The position numbers and the translations under genes are program-made. A stretch of 64,000 nucleotides of DNA. Source: Streptomyces sp. DSM 110735 (GTDB taxonomy: Bacteria; Actinomycetota; Actinomycetes; Streptomycetales; Streptomycetaceae). Below the pieces are notes generated by a model that saw only the letters and a list, made by a program, of their open reading frames with translations, was not told where the DNA came from and ran no database searches. Shown piece by piece: positions 53,551 to 63,264 of this stretch. The stretch covers positions 290,917 through 354,916 of the forward strand of contig NZ_JACYHF010000007.1 in the NCBI RefSeq assembly GCF_016482685.1, written 5' to 3'. Each line of letters starts with the position of its first letter. The stretch's first letter is position 1.

Positions 53551-54868
53551 CACTGCCGACCGTCCCCGCGGCCCACTCGGAAGTCACTAGGATCCGAGGC
53601 ATGGCGCGGCTGGTGAAGCGGGCGTTCAAGTACCGTTTCTACCCCACGGAGGAGCAGGCGGCGGAGCTGTCGCGCACGTTCGGCTGCGTACGTCTCGTCT
53701 ACAACCGCGCGCTGGAGGAACGCACGCGGGCTTGGCACGACGAGCGGCGCCGGGTCTCCTACGCGCAGTCCTCGGCTGCGCTGACCAGGTGGAAGAAGAC
53801 CGAGGAACTCGCCTTCCTCGCGGAGGTCGCCTCGGTACCTCTTCAGCAGACACTGCGGCACCTTCAGACGGCGTTCGCGCACTTCTTCGCCAAGCGCGCC
53901 AGGTACCCGCGGTTCAAGTCGCGGAAGAAGTCCCGCACGTCGGCGGAGTACACCCGTTCCGGATTCACGTGGCGTGGCGGTCGGCTGACGTTGGCGAAGA
54001 TGGCCGAGCCCCTGGACATCCGCTGGTCGCGTCCCCTGCCCGAGGACACCGAGCCGTCCACAGTGACGGTGTCCCTCGACAGGGCGGGGCGCTGGTTCGT
54101 GTCCCTGCTCTGCGAGGACACGATCGCCCCTGCTCCCGCCACGACAGCGGCGGTCGGCATCGACGCCGGGATCACCTCCCTGCTGACCTTCTCCACCGGC
54201 GAGAAAATCACCAACCCGAGGCACGAACGCCACGGCCGCGCCCGGCTCGCCAAGGCCCAGCGCCAGTTGTCCCGCAAGGCCAAGGGCTCGAACAACCGGG
54301 AAAAGGCGCGCCGGAAAGTCGCGCGTGTCCATGCCCGGATCGCCGACCGGCGCCGGGACTTCCTGCACAAGCTCACCACTCGGCTCGTCCGTGAGAACCA
54401 AACGGTCGTGATCGAGGACCTCGCCGTCCGCAATCTGCTGAAGAACCGCAGCCTGGCACGCGCCATCTCCGACGCTGCCTGGACGGAACTCCGGTCGATG
54501 CTGACCTACAAGTGCGCCTGGTACGGGCGCGACCTCGTCGTGATCGACCGCTTCTTCCCCAGCTCCAGGCTGTGCGGGAACTGCGGCACGGTCCGCGACA
54601 CGCTGCCGCTGAACGCCCGCGAATGGACGTGCGACCGCTGCGGCACCGTGCACGACCGCGACGACAACGCGGCACGCAACATCCTGACCGCCGGGCTGGC
54701 GGCCACTGCCTGTGGAGGCGGTGCAAGACCTCGGCGGGAGTCCTCCCGCACGGGGCAGCCGCCCGTGAAGCAGGAAACCCGGCGGGCGACCGCCGGACTC
54801 CGCCCTTAAAGCGGAGGAAGAGGCCAAGCAAGTAACCCTAGGTGTGGGAAACACCGCACTGCCGACCG
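53551..54868 (+). mobile_element. IS605/IS1341-type element carrying only tnpB
   Basis: The segment between birA and pccB holds tnpB with no tnpA, as in IS1341-type or non-autonomous IS605 elements. CACTGCCGACCG occurs at 53551-53562 and again at 54857-54868; removal of one repeat and the interior would leave a 137-bp birA-pccB gap. From memory S. coelicolor has birA and pccB adjacent without tnpB, so this is an insertion in this lineage. True ends are uncertain: IS605 insertion does not normally duplicate its target, and the hairpin at 53512-53534 suggests a different left end. Confidence 0.6.
53601..54809 (+). CDS. tnpB: TnpB RNA-guided endonuclease
   Basis: A 402-aa TnpB. The N-terminal RNA/DNA-recognition part begins AFKYRFYPTEEQAAELSRTF. 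The RuvC triad is intact: Asp188 (VGIDAGITSLL), Glu272 (VVIEDLAVRNLL) and Asp354 (HDRDDNAARNI), very close to D191/E278/D361 of ISDra2 TnpB. A zinc finger is formed by Cys325, Cys328, Cys344 and Cys347 (CGNCG and CDRCG). It should cut DNA next to a short TAM, guided by an RNA from the element's right end, and so preserve the element. ATG 53601 gives the canonical start; GATCCGAGG weakly resembles a ribosome site. The frame continues open upstream. Confidence 0.95.
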   Translation: MARLVKRAFKYRFYPTEEQAAELSRTFGCVRLVYNRALEERTRAWHDERRRVSYAQSSAALTRWKKTEELAFLAEVASVPLQQTLRHLQTAFAHFFAKRARYPRFKSRKKSRTSAEYTRSGFTWRGGRLTLAKMAEPLDIRWSRPLPEDTEPSTVTVSLDRAGRWFVSLLCEDTIAPAPATTAAVGIDAGITSLLTFSTGEKITNPRHERHGRARLAKAQRQLSRKAKGSNNREKARRKVARVHARIADRRRDFLHKLTTRLVRENQTVVIEDLAVRNLLKNRSLARAISDAAWTELRSMLTYKCAWYGRDLVVIDRFFPSSRLCGNCGTVRDTLPLNAREWTCDRCGTVHDRDDNAARNILTAGLAATACGGGARPRRESSRTGQPPVKQETRRATAGLRP

Positions 54869-54870
54869 GC
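54798..54870 (+). ncRNA. Candidate omega (right-end) RNA 3' scaffold
   Basis: In characterised TnpB systems the guide RNA scaffold is the 3' end of tnpB plus the right end. Here CTCCGC (54798-54803) and GCGGAG (54811-54816) form a hairpin around the stop codon, GGTGT/ACACC (54841-54845, 54851-54855) forms a second and GCCG/CGGC (54861-54870) a third. The guide would start at the element end. Boundaries and expression are inferred, not seen. Confidence 0.35.
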
Positions 54871-54937
54871 AGGTGCGCCACTACGCTACGGATGACTTAC
54901 CGTCCCCCCTTTTGAGCAGGCAGGGAGCCGCATCCCG

Positions 54938-56539
<1,602 letters not shown>

Positions 56540-56576
56540 GACCCGAGGACCACGCGGACGTAGACCGGGAGCCGTC

Positions 56577-56786
56577 ATGAACATCAAGGTCGTACGAGGC
56601 AATCCGACCCCGGAGGAGCTGGCCGCCGCACTGGCGGTGGTGCGAGCCCGCGCCGTGGCGGCCGCCGAGGCGCCGTCCGGCGCGGCGGGAGTACGGGACG
56701 CGTGGTCCGACCCGGCGCGGATCGCGGGGCGGCGGCTGCCGCAGCCGGGCCCGGTGTCCTGGAGCCGCACCTACTGGCCGAGCTGA
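56577..56786 (+). CDS. pccE: Acyl-CoA carboxylase epsilon subunit
   Basis: A 69-aa protein with the short family signature: IKVVRGNPTPEELAAALAVV at the N-terminus and a C-terminal WSDPARIAGRRLPQPGPVSW followed by SRTYWP. Epsilon subunits are actinobacteria-specific and strengthen the alpha-beta complex. It begins 37 nt after pccB and is co-transcribed. The ribosome site (GGGAG, 8 nt upstream) is good. Confidence 0.93.
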   Translation: MNIKVVRGNPTPEELAAALAVVRARAVAAAEAPSGAAGVRDAWSDPARIAGRRLPQPGPVSWSRTYWPS

Positions 56787-56825
56787 CCCGCGGGCACAGC
56801 CAGGATCCGGAAGAGGCGCCTCAGG

Positions 56826-56841
56826 TGAGTACGCGTACTCA
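56826..56841. promoter_or_regulatory. 16-bp perfect palindrome
   Basis: TGAGTACG-CGTACTCA is perfectly palindromic, 36 bp before the 42-aa membrane gene and 39 bp after pccE. Size, symmetry and position fit a repressor or activator site. Confidence 0.55.
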
Positions 56842-56877
56842 GGCGCCGGACCCCGCCGCCGCCGCACGCTGGACAGC

Positions 56878-57006
56878 ATGCTGTGGTCAGACCCCGAGAA
56901 CGAGCCGCCCGAGGATCTCCGCCGGATGGAGGAGAAGCTCAGGCGGCTCGGTCTCTTCGTGGCCCTGGCGATGGTCCTGACGATGATCGTGATCGGCCTG
57001 AGGTGA
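56878..57006 (+). CDS. 42-aa single-TM protein between pccE and maf
   Basis: ATG 56878 encodes a 42-residue product: an acidic/charged N-terminus (LWSDPENEPPEDLRRMEEKL) then one TM (GLFVALAMVLTMIVIGL) and a terminal Arg. The charged-helix-then-TM layout and its position in the acyl-CoA carboxylase cluster support a real gene. No ribosome site is visible (GGACAGC before ATG). Overlapping start/stop signals do not couple it to neighbours. Function unknown. Confidence 0.68.
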   Translation: MLWSDPENEPPEDLRRMEEKLRRLGLFVALAMVLTMIVIGLR

Positions 57007-57033
57007 GCCGCCGGGCGGCGCTACGCTGACGGC

Positions 57034-57648
57034 ATGACCGACCAGCAGCGCCGTCTCGTTCTCGCCTCCCAGTCCCCCGCCCGGCTCGGCCTGCTGCGGC
57101 AGGCGGGGCTCACGCCGGAGGTGATCGTCAGCGGGGTCGACGAGGACGCCGTCACCGCGCCCACCCCCGCCGAGCTGGCGCTCGCGCTGGCGGAGGCGAA
57201 GGCGTCCGTGGTCGCGGCGAAGCCGGAGGTGCAGGGCGCGCTGGTGATCGGCTGCGACTCGGTCCTGGAGCTGGACGGGCAGGCGCTCGGCAAGCCCGCC
57301 GACTCCGAGGAGGCCACCGCCCGCTGGAAGGCGATGCGCGGGCGGGCCGGAGTGCTGCAGACCGGGCACTGTGTGTGGGACACGGCGGCGAAGCGGTACG
57401 TGTCCGCGACCGCCTCCACGGTGGTCCGCTTCGGCGAGCCCTCGGACGAGGAGATCGCCGCCTACGTCGCCTCGGGCGAGCCGCTGCACGTCGCCGGGGC
57501 GTTCACCCTGGACGGTCGTTCGGCGCCGTTCATCGAGGGCATCGACGGCGACCACGGCAACGTGATCGGCATCAGCCTGCCCCTGGTCCGCAAGCTGCTG
57601 GCCGAACTGGGCGTCGGCATCACGGAGTTGTGGGCGCCGGCCGGGTGA
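57034..57648 (+). CDS. maf: Maf-family nucleoside triphosphate pyrophosphatase
   Basis: A 204-aa house-cleaning enzyme that hydrolyses non-canonical or modified dNTP/NTPs to monophosphates. Seen: [19 protein letters not shown], the catalytic Asp region [34 protein letters not shown], and [18 protein letters not shown] with [24 protein letters not shown] at 57022-57027 lies 6 nt before the ATG and no ribosome site is present, so the mRNA should be leaderless. Its 3' end overlaps the convergent membrane gene by 29 bp. Confidence 0.95.
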   Translation: MTDQQRRLVLASQSPARLGLLRQAGLTPEVIVSGVDEDAVTAPTPAELALALAEAKASVVAAKPEVQGALVIGCDSVLELDGQALGKPADSEEATARWKAMRGRAGVLQTGHCVWDTAAKRYVSATASTVVRFGEPSDEEIAAYVASGEPLHVAGAFTLDGRSAPFIEGIDGDHGNVIGISLPLVRKLLAELGVGITELWAPAG

Positions 57649-58171
57649 AGGGGGCGCGGCCCGGCGCGTCCTTCGTGCGCGGGGCGGGTATGACGGGCGC
57701 CAGGGTCTGCGGCGCGGTCTCGGCGGTCGCCGTACCGTCGCCCTTGCCACTGTCGCCGCCGTCCACCCGCTGGGGCACCGGCTCCGCGTCGTAGGTCATC
57801 AGGAGCAGCAGGAGCAGGGCGAAGGTCACCATCAGCGTGACGAACACCGCGGGGTCGGTGAGCGCCAGTGCGGCGGCGGCCAGCAGGGCGTGCACCACGG
57901 CGGCGCTGATCAGCAGGATGCGGCCGAACCCGGCCGGGGCGCGGTCGCGCACCGCCACCAGGAGGGCGACGAGCGCGCAGAGCGCGAAGTAGAGCCCGAA
58001 GACCACGCCGCCGACCTTCGAGGACACCGACATCAGGTCGGGGTCGATTCCGGCGAGCGACATGTGCTGGCGGTCGGCGACCATGCCGAGGAACCAGTTG
58101 AACGCCGCGATCACGCAGCCCTCGGCCAGCAGGACGACTGCCACGATCCATGCCACCGGTCTGCGCACCAC
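57620..58171 (-). CDS. Four-TM membrane protein
   Basis: A 183-aa integral membrane protein with four hydrophobic segments (about residues 5-25, 55-75, 83-103, 107-125) and a ~55-residue hydrophilic, Pro/Ala/Thr-rich C-terminal tail. The start GTG 58171 is followed by a second GTG codon. The 3' end overlaps maf. Homologs occur between maf and accA2 in Streptomyces as I recall, but no function is known. The inverted repeat at 58227-58247 lies 56 nt upstream. Confidence 0.75.
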   Translation of the reverse strand: MVRRPVAWIVAVVLLAEGCVIAAFNWFLGMVADRQHMSLAGIDPDLMSVSSKVGGVVFGLYFALCALVALLVAVRDRAPAGFGRILLISAAVVHALLAAAALALTDPAVFVTLMVTFALLLLLLMTYDAEPVPQRVDGGDSGKGDGTATAETAPQTLAPVIPAPRTKDAPGRAPFTRPAPTTP

Positions 58172-58577
58172 CGGCCCCCACCCACTCTCGACCCAAGCCC
58201 GAACAGTTCTGCTGTTACCCGAAGTACGTTCGCGTCAACCGCGAACGCTACATCCGGTCACGGCAGACCGGGAGGGGTCGGCGGAGGGTAAAGCGGAGGA
58301 CAAGCGGCGGGGCGGCCGCAAAGAATCATTGGGCCATTCGTAGGGACTCCACAAAGAAACCGCGTGGCCCGCAGCACGCTTTCACAGAGACCTTGGCCAC
58401 ATGGCAGGGCTAGGGTTTTCCGGTGGAGTCCTGCGCACCCAGGTGCGACATGGGCTTTCGTGGAACGAGTGGGCCTCGCATCACGCTCCGTGTGGGCAAG
58501 CTCACCATTGGGGACGGGTCGTAGTGCCGTGTCGGCAGTCCCTAAACTCGGCTTGTTTCAAGGAGGGAGCCTCAATC
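58172..58577. other. Divergent region, membrane gene / accA2
   Basis: 406 bp without a convincing gene. CGTTCGCG-TCAAC-CGCGAACG (58227-58247) is a perfect inverted repeat with 8-bp arms and a candidate operator. TAAACT at 58543-58548 is a possible -10 for accA2, 30 nt before its start. No riboswitch-like fold is recognised. Confidence 0.5.
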
Positions 58578-60350
58578 GTGCGCAAGGTGCTCATCGCCAA
58601 CCGTGGCGAAATCGCTGTCCGCGTAGCCCGGGCCTGCCGGGACGCCGGGATCGCGAGCGTGGCCGTATACGCCGACCCGGACCGGGACGCTCTGCACGTC
58701 CGGGCCGCGGATGAGGCGTTCGCCCTGGGCGGTGACACTCCGGCCACCAGTTACCTGGACATCGAGAAGGTCCTGAACGCCGCCCGGGAGTCCGGCGCGG
58801 ACGCCATCCACCCCGGCTACGGCTTCCTCTCGGAGAACGCCGAGTTCGCGCAGGCCGTGCTGGACGCGGGTCTGAACTGGATCGGTCCGCCGCCGCAGGC
58901 GATCCGGGACCTGGGTGACAAGGTCGCCGCGCGGCACATCGCGCAGCGCGCCGGTGCCCCGCTGGTCGCCGGTACGCCGGACCCGGTCTCCGGAGCCGAC
59001 GAGGTCGTCGCCTTCGCCAAGGAGCACGGGCTGCCGATCGCGATCAAGGCCGCCTTCGGCGGTGGCGGTCGCGGTCTGAAGGTCGCCCGCACGCTCGAAG
59101 AGGTGCCGGAGCTGTACGACTCGGCGGTCCGCGAGGCGGTCGCCGCCTTCGGCCGGGGCGAGTGCTTCGTGGAGCGCTACCTGGACCGTCCGCGGCACGT
59201 GGAGACCCAGTGCCTGGCCGACAAGCACGGCAACGTGGTCGTCGTCTCCACCCGTGACTGCTCGCTGCAGCGCCGCCACCAGAAGCTGGTGGAGGAGGCT
59301 CCGGCGCCGTTCCTGTCCAAGAAGCAGGTCGCGGAGCTGTACCGCGCGTCCAAGGCCATCCTCAAGGAGGCCGGGTACGAGGGCGCGGGCACCTGTGAGT
59401 TCCTGGTCGGCCAGGACGGCACGATCTCCTTCCTGGAGGTCAACACCCGGCTCCAGGTCGAGCACCCGGTGACCGAGGAGGTCGCGGGCATCGACCTGGT
59501 GCGCGAGATGTTCCGCATCGCCGACGGCGAGGAGCTGGGCTACGGCGACCCGGAGCTGCGCGGCCACTCCTTCGAGTTCCGCATCAACGGCGAGGACCCG
59601 GGCCGGGGCTTCCTCCCCGCCCCCGGTACGGTCACCCGCTTCGACGCGCCGTCCGGTCCCGGTGTCCGTCTGGACGCGGGCGTGGAGTCCGGCTCGGTCA
59701 TCGGTCCGGCGTGGGACTCCCTGCTGGCCAAGCTGATCGTCACCGGCCGCACCCGCAAGGAGGCGCTGGAGCGGGCCGCGCGTGCGCTGGACGAGTTCCA
59801 GGTCGAGGGCATGGCCACGGCGATCCCGTTCCACCGTGTGGTCGTGCGTGACCCGGCGTTCGCCCCCGAGCTGACGGGCTCCGCGGACCCCTTCAAGGTC
59901 CACACCCGCTGGATCGAGACCGAGTTCGTCAACGACATCAAGCCCTTCACCGCCGCCGCCGACACGGAGGCGGAGGAGGAGCTGGGCCGCGAGACGGTCG
60001 TGGTCGAGGTCGGCGGCAAGCGCCTCGAAGTCTCTCTCCCGACCTCGCTCGGCATGTCCCTGGCCCGCACCGGTCTCGCGGCGGGCGCCAAGCCCAAGCG
60101 CCGCGCCGCCAAGAAGTCCGGCCCCGTCGCCTCCGGCGACACCCTCGCCTCCCCCATGCAGGGCACGATCGTCAAGATCGCGGTCGAGGAGGGCCAGGAG
60201 GTCAAGGAAGGCGACCTCGTCGTCGTCCTCGAAGCCATGAAGATGGAACAGCCCCTCAACGCCCACCGCTCCGGCACCATCAAGGGCCTGACGGCAGAGG
60301 TCGGCGCGTCCATCACGTCGGGCGCCCCGATCTGCGAGATCAAGGACTGA
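58578..60350 (+). CDS. accA2: Acyl-CoA carboxylase alpha subunit (biotin carboxylase + BCCP)
   Basis: A 590-aa subunit that carboxylates its own biotin and serves the AccB and PccB carboxyltransferases. The biotin carboxylase part (1-450) has [20 protein letters not shown], the ATP-grasp loop [32 protein letters not shown] and [16 protein letters not shown]. An Ala/Lys-rich linker ([13 protein letters not shown]) precedes the BCCP domain, with biotinyl Lys at about 555 in [11 protein letters not shown] 58578 with AGGAGGGAG (58561-58569) 8 nt upstream is the start. Length equals that recalled for S. coelicolor AccA2. Confidence 0.97.
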   Translation: MRKVLIANRGEIAVRVARACRDAGIASVAVYADPDRDALHVRAADEAFALGGDTPATSYLDIEKVLNAARESGADAIHPGYGFLSENAEFAQAVLDAGLNWIGPPPQAIRDLGDKVAARHIAQRAGAPLVAGTPDPVSGADEVVAFAKEHGLPIAIKAAFGGGGRGLKVARTLEEVPELYDSAVREAVAAFGRGECFVERYLDRPRHVETQCLADKHGNVVVVSTRDCSLQRRHQKLVEEAPAPFLSKKQVAELYRASKAILKEAGYEGAGTCEFLVGQDGTISFLEVNTRLQVEHPVTEEVAGIDLVREMFRIADGEELGYGDPELRGHSFEFRINGEDPGRGFLPAPGTVTRFDAPSGPGVRLDAGVESGSVIGPAWDSLLAKLIVTGRTRKEALERAARALDEFQVEGMATAIPFHRVVVRDPAFAPELTGSADPFKVHTRWIETEFVNDIKPFTAAADTEAEEELGRETVVVEVGGKRLEVSLPTSLGMSLARTGLAAGAKPKRRAAKKSGPVASGDTLASPMQGTIVKIAVEEGQEVKEGDLVVVLEAMKMEQPLNAHRSGTIKGLTAEVGASITSGAPICEIKD

Positions 60351-60379
60351 AACCCCCGGTCCAACCCCCGCCACACCAC

Positions 60380-60405
60380 GGACGCCCGGCCCCGGCCGGG
60401 CGTCC
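60380..60405 (+). terminator. Terminator after accA2
   Basis: GGACGCCCGGCC (60380-60391) and GGCCGGGCGTCC (60394-60405) are perfect inverted arms, followed by CCCGTTTC. It begins 29 nt after the stop codon. Confidence 0.8.
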
Positions 60406-60473
60406 CCCGTTTCAGAGAACGAACCGCCCCCACCCTCGCGGCAACGGGGGAAGTACACAAGAAGCGAAGACGC

Positions 60474-60645
60474 CCCAAGGGACGCGAGGAACTGCGCGAG
60501 AACCGAAGACGGACCGCACAGGGAAACGCGTCGCAAGCCGCCCTCAAGGGGCGCGGGGACCGCGCGACCGACCGAAGCGGACCCACAGACGAATCTCAAC
60601 CCGAGCCACCCCTCAAAGGGGCGCGAGGAACTGCGCGACCGGCCA
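60474..60645 (+). repeat. Three tandem diverged copies of the dispersed repeat
   Basis: Copies at 60474-60500 (AGGGACGCGAGGAACTGCGC), 60544-60570 (AAGGGGCGCGGGGACCGCGC) and 60611-60645 (AAAGGGGCGCGAGGAACTGC) lie about 70 bp apart, all in plus orientation. They are related to copies A and B elsewhere in the window. The 329-bp accA2/deoR-type intergenic region is otherwise empty apart from the terminator. Confidence 0.75.
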
Positions 60646-60679
60646 AAAACGCACCCGCACCGCAACCCCCAACGGCGAA

Positions 60680-61603
60680 CTACCGCCGCCGAAGATCAGC
60701 GACGCGCCCCTCGCCATGCCCCGCCGCAGGCCGCAGCGTCGGTGGGTGCCCCCGGCGCGGCCCGGGCAGCCCCCGCTGGCGGGGAGCCGCCGCGGGCCCC
60801 GGCTCACCCCCCGGCGCCCCGTTCGCCCCGGCGACGGCGATCTGCACCCCCTGATCGGCGAGCGCCTGGAGTTCCGTGGCGGCGCGGTCGTCGTGCGGAG
60901 GCGGATCGTCGGTGACCAGACGGGTGATCAGCTCGGTCGGAACCGTCTGGAACATGGTGTCGGTGCCGAGCTTGGTGTGGTCCGCGAGGACCACGACCTC
61001 GGCGGCCGCCTGGACGAGCGCCCGGTCGACGGAGGACGACAGCATGTTGGACGTGGACAGCCCGCGCTCGGCGGTCAGACCGCTCCCGGAGAGGAACGCC
61101 TTGGAGACGCGCAGCCCCTGGAGGGACTGCTCGGCGCCGGAGCCGACGAGGGCGTAGTTGGACCCCCGCAGGGTGCCGCCGGTCATGACGACCTCCACCC
61201 GGTTGGCATGGGCGAGCGCCTGTGCCACCAGCAGGGAGTTGGTGACCACGGTCAGCCCGGGCACCCGGGCCAGTCTGCGGGCCAGCTCCTGCGTGGTCGT
61301 ACCGGCGCCGACCACGATGGCCTCGCCCTCTTCGACGAGCCCCGCCGCGAGATCGGCGATGGCCGTCTTCTCGGCGGTCGCGAGATGGGACTTCTGCGGG
61401 AAGCCGGACTCTCGCGTGAACCCGCCCGGCAACACCGCACCGCCGTGCCGGCGGTCGAGGAGTCCTTCTGCCTCCAGCGCGCGCACGTCCCGCCGTACGG
61501 TCACTTCGGAGGTCTGGACGACGCGGGCGAGTTCACGGAGCGACACGGCCCCGTTCGCTCGCACCATTTCGAGGATCAATTGACGACGTTCTGCAGCGAA
61601 CAC
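60680..61603 (-). CDS. DeoR-family transcriptional regulator
   Basis: A 307-aa regulator. N-terminal HTH: RRQLILEMVRANGAVSLREL and VVQTSEVTVRRDVRALEAEG, then the DeoR signature GLLDRRHGGAVL. The sugar-phosphate-sensing domain has AGTTTQELARRL, TVVTNSLLVAQAL and VVVLADHTKLG. The last ~55 residues are an unusual Gly/Pro/Arg-rich tail encoded next to the repeat region, longer than is typical (about 250 aa). The start is GTG 61603. Ligand and targets unknown; a CTGCT/AGCAG palindrome upstream may be its own operator. Confidence 0.93.
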   Translation of the reverse strand: MFAAERRQLILEMVRANGAVSLRELARVVQTSEVTVRRDVRALEAEGLLDRRHGGAVLPGGFTRESGFPQKSHLATAEKTAIADLAAGLVEEGEAIVVGAGTTTQELARRLARVPGLTVVTNSLLVAQALAHANRVEVVMTGGTLRGSNYALVGSGAEQSLQGLRVSKAFLSGSGLTAERGLSTSNMLSSSVDRALVQAAAEVVVLADHTKLGTDTMFQTVPTELITRLVTDDPPPHDDRAATELQALADQGVQIAVAGANGAPGGEPGPAAAPRQRGLPGPRRGHPPTLRPAAGHGEGRVADLRRR

Positions 61604-61630
61604 GAAACTGACAGTAACCCCAACGACCGT

Positions 61631-61643
61631 CTGCTTTCAGCAG
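61631..61643. promoter_or_regulatory. Candidate autoregulatory site of the DeoR-type gene
   Basis: CTGCT-TTC-AGCAG is a 13-bp inverted repeat 28 nt before GTG 61603. A further CTGC lies on the opposite strand at about 61657. Weak evidence. Confidence 0.35.
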
Positions 61644-61731
61644 TTTGCGCCGAATAGCAGAAGTTGTTCGCAACGTGGGGCCCGAGGTGGTATAGGAACC
61701 GCCGTACACCGCCGTGTCGCCGGAAACACGA

Positions 61732-61758
61732 GAACTCCCCGCGCCCGGCGGGGAGTTC
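61732..61758 (-). terminator. Terminator after lpdA
   Basis: GAACTCCCCGC (61732-61742) pairs perfectly with GCGGGGAGTTC (61748-61758), 5-nt loop. It lies 43 nt past the lpdA stop in the direction of transcription. Confidence 0.8.
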
Positions 61759-61800
61759 GCGTGAAACAGAAGATGAAACAGAAGGTTCAGAGGGGCTTTC

Positions 61801-63249
61801 TCAGCCCTCCGCGCCCGCCTTCCGCGTGTGCAACTGCCGTGCGACCTCCGCGATCGAGCCCGACAGGGACGGGTAGACCGTGAACGCCTTCGCGATCTGT
61901 TCGACCGTCAGGTTGTTGTCGACGGCGATCGAGATGGGGTGGATGAGTTCCGAGGCGCGCGGCGCGACGACCACACCGCCGACGACGATCCCCGTGCCCG
62001 GGCGGCAGAAGATCTTGACGAAGCCGTCCCGGATGCCCTGCATCTTGGCGCGCGGGTTGCGCAGCAGCGGCAGTTTGACCACGCGCGCGTCGATCTTGCC
62101 CGCGTCCACGTCGGCCTGGGTGTAGCCGACGGTGGCGATCTCGGGGTCGGTGAAGACGTTCGAGGAGACCGTCTTGAGGTTCAGCGGGGCCACCGAGTCG
62201 CCGAGGAAGTGGTACATCGCGATGCGGCCCTGCATCGCGGCCACCGAGGCGAGCGCGAAGACGCCGGTGACGTCACCGGCGGCGTACACGCCCGGGGCGG
62301 TCGTACGGGAGACCCGGTCGGTCCAGATGTGGCCCGACTCGCGCAGCTTGACGCCGGCTTCCTCCAGACCGAGCCCGGCGCTGTTGGGGATCGCGCCGAC
62401 GGCCATCAGACAGTGGGTGCCGGTGATGACGCGGCCGTCGGCGAGCGTGACCTCGACCCGGTCGCCGACCCGCTTGGCGGACTGGGCGCGGGAGCGGGCC
62501 ATGACGTTCATGCCCCGGCGACGGAACACGTCCTCCAGGACGGCGGCGGCGTCCGGGTCCTCGCCGGGCAGCACGCGGTCGCGGGAGGAGACGAGGGTGA
62601 CCTTGGAGCCGAGCGCCTGGTAGGCACCGGCGAACTCGGCGCCGGTGACGCCGGAGCCGACCACGATCAGCTCTTCGGGCAGCTCGTCGAGGTCGTAGAC
62701 CTGGGTCCAGTTCAGGATGCGCTCGCCGTCGGGCTGCGCGTCGGGCACCTCGCGGGGGTGACCGCCGGTCGCGATGAGGACGGCGTCGGCGGTGAGGGTC
62801 TCCTCGGAGCCGTCGGCGGCGGTGACGACGACCTTGCGGGAACCGTCGAGCGCCTGCATGCCCTCCAGGCGACCGCGACCGCGCATGACACGGGCACCGG
62901 CGCGGGTGACGGAAGCGGTGATGTCGTGCGACTGCGCGAGCGCGAGCCGCTTCACCCGGCGGTTGACCTTGCCGAGGTCCACGCCGACGACGCGTGCCGC
63001 CTGCTCGATGTGCGGGGTGTCGTCGGCGACGATGATGCCCAGCTCCTCGTAGGAGGAGTCGAACGTGGTCATCACCTCCGCCGTGGCGATGAGCGTCTTC
63101 GACGGGACGCAGTCGGTCAGCACCGACGCCCCGCCCAGACCGTCGCAGTCGACGACGGTCACCTCCGCGCCGAGCTGCGCCGCCGTCAGCGCCGCCTCGT
63201 ACCCGCCGGGTCCACCACCGATGATCACGATCCGAGTCACGTACCCCAT
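61801..63249 (-). CDS. lpdA: NAD(P)H-quinone dehydrogenase of the LpdA type
   Basis: A 482-aa flavoprotein disulfide-reductase homolog. The FAD fingerprint is IVIIGGGPGGYEAALTAAQL, the NAD(P) fold ELIVVGSGVTGAEFAGAY, and the second FAD contact APGVYAAGDVTGVFALAS. The redox disulfide CxxxxC of true lipoamide dehydrogenases is replaced by GGASVLTDCVPSK, keeping one Cys, and the C-terminal HPTxxE dyad is also lost (FTVYPSLSGS). This matches M. tuberculosis LpdA (Rv3303c), which reduces quinones rather than lipoamide. ATG 63249 (MGYVTR) or GTG 63240 could be the start. The repeat array lies directly upstream. Confidence 0.92.
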   Translation of the reverse strand: MGYVTRIVIIGGGPGGYEAALTAAQLGAEVTVVDCDGLGGASVLTDCVPSKTLIATAEVMTTFDSSYEELGIIVADDTPHIEQAARVVGVDLGKVNRRVKRLALAQSHDITASVTRAGARVMRGRGRLEGMQALDGSRKVVVTAADGSEETLTADAVLIATGGHPREVPDAQPDGERILNWTQVYDLDELPEELIVVGSGVTGAEFAGAYQALGSKVTLVSSRDRVLPGEDPDAAAVLEDVFRRRGMNVMARSRAQSAKRVGDRVEVTLADGRVITGTHCLMAVGAIPNSAGLGLEEAGVKLRESGHIWTDRVSRTTAPGVYAAGDVTGVFALASVAAMQGRIAMYHFLGDSVAPLNLKTVSSNVFTDPEIATVGYTQADVDAGKIDARVVKLPLLRNPRAKMQGIRDGFVKIFCRPGTGIVVGGVVVAPRASELIHPISIAVDNNLTVEQIAKAFTVYPSLSGSIAEVARQLHTRKAGAEG

Positions 63250-63264
63250 TGTCCCGCACGCGCG

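Noticed and set aside
52812..53600. Long open frame upstream of tnpB suggesting a fusion protein
   Set aside because: It is antisense to birA, has shadow composition, and TnpB family similarity begins exactly at ATG 53601.
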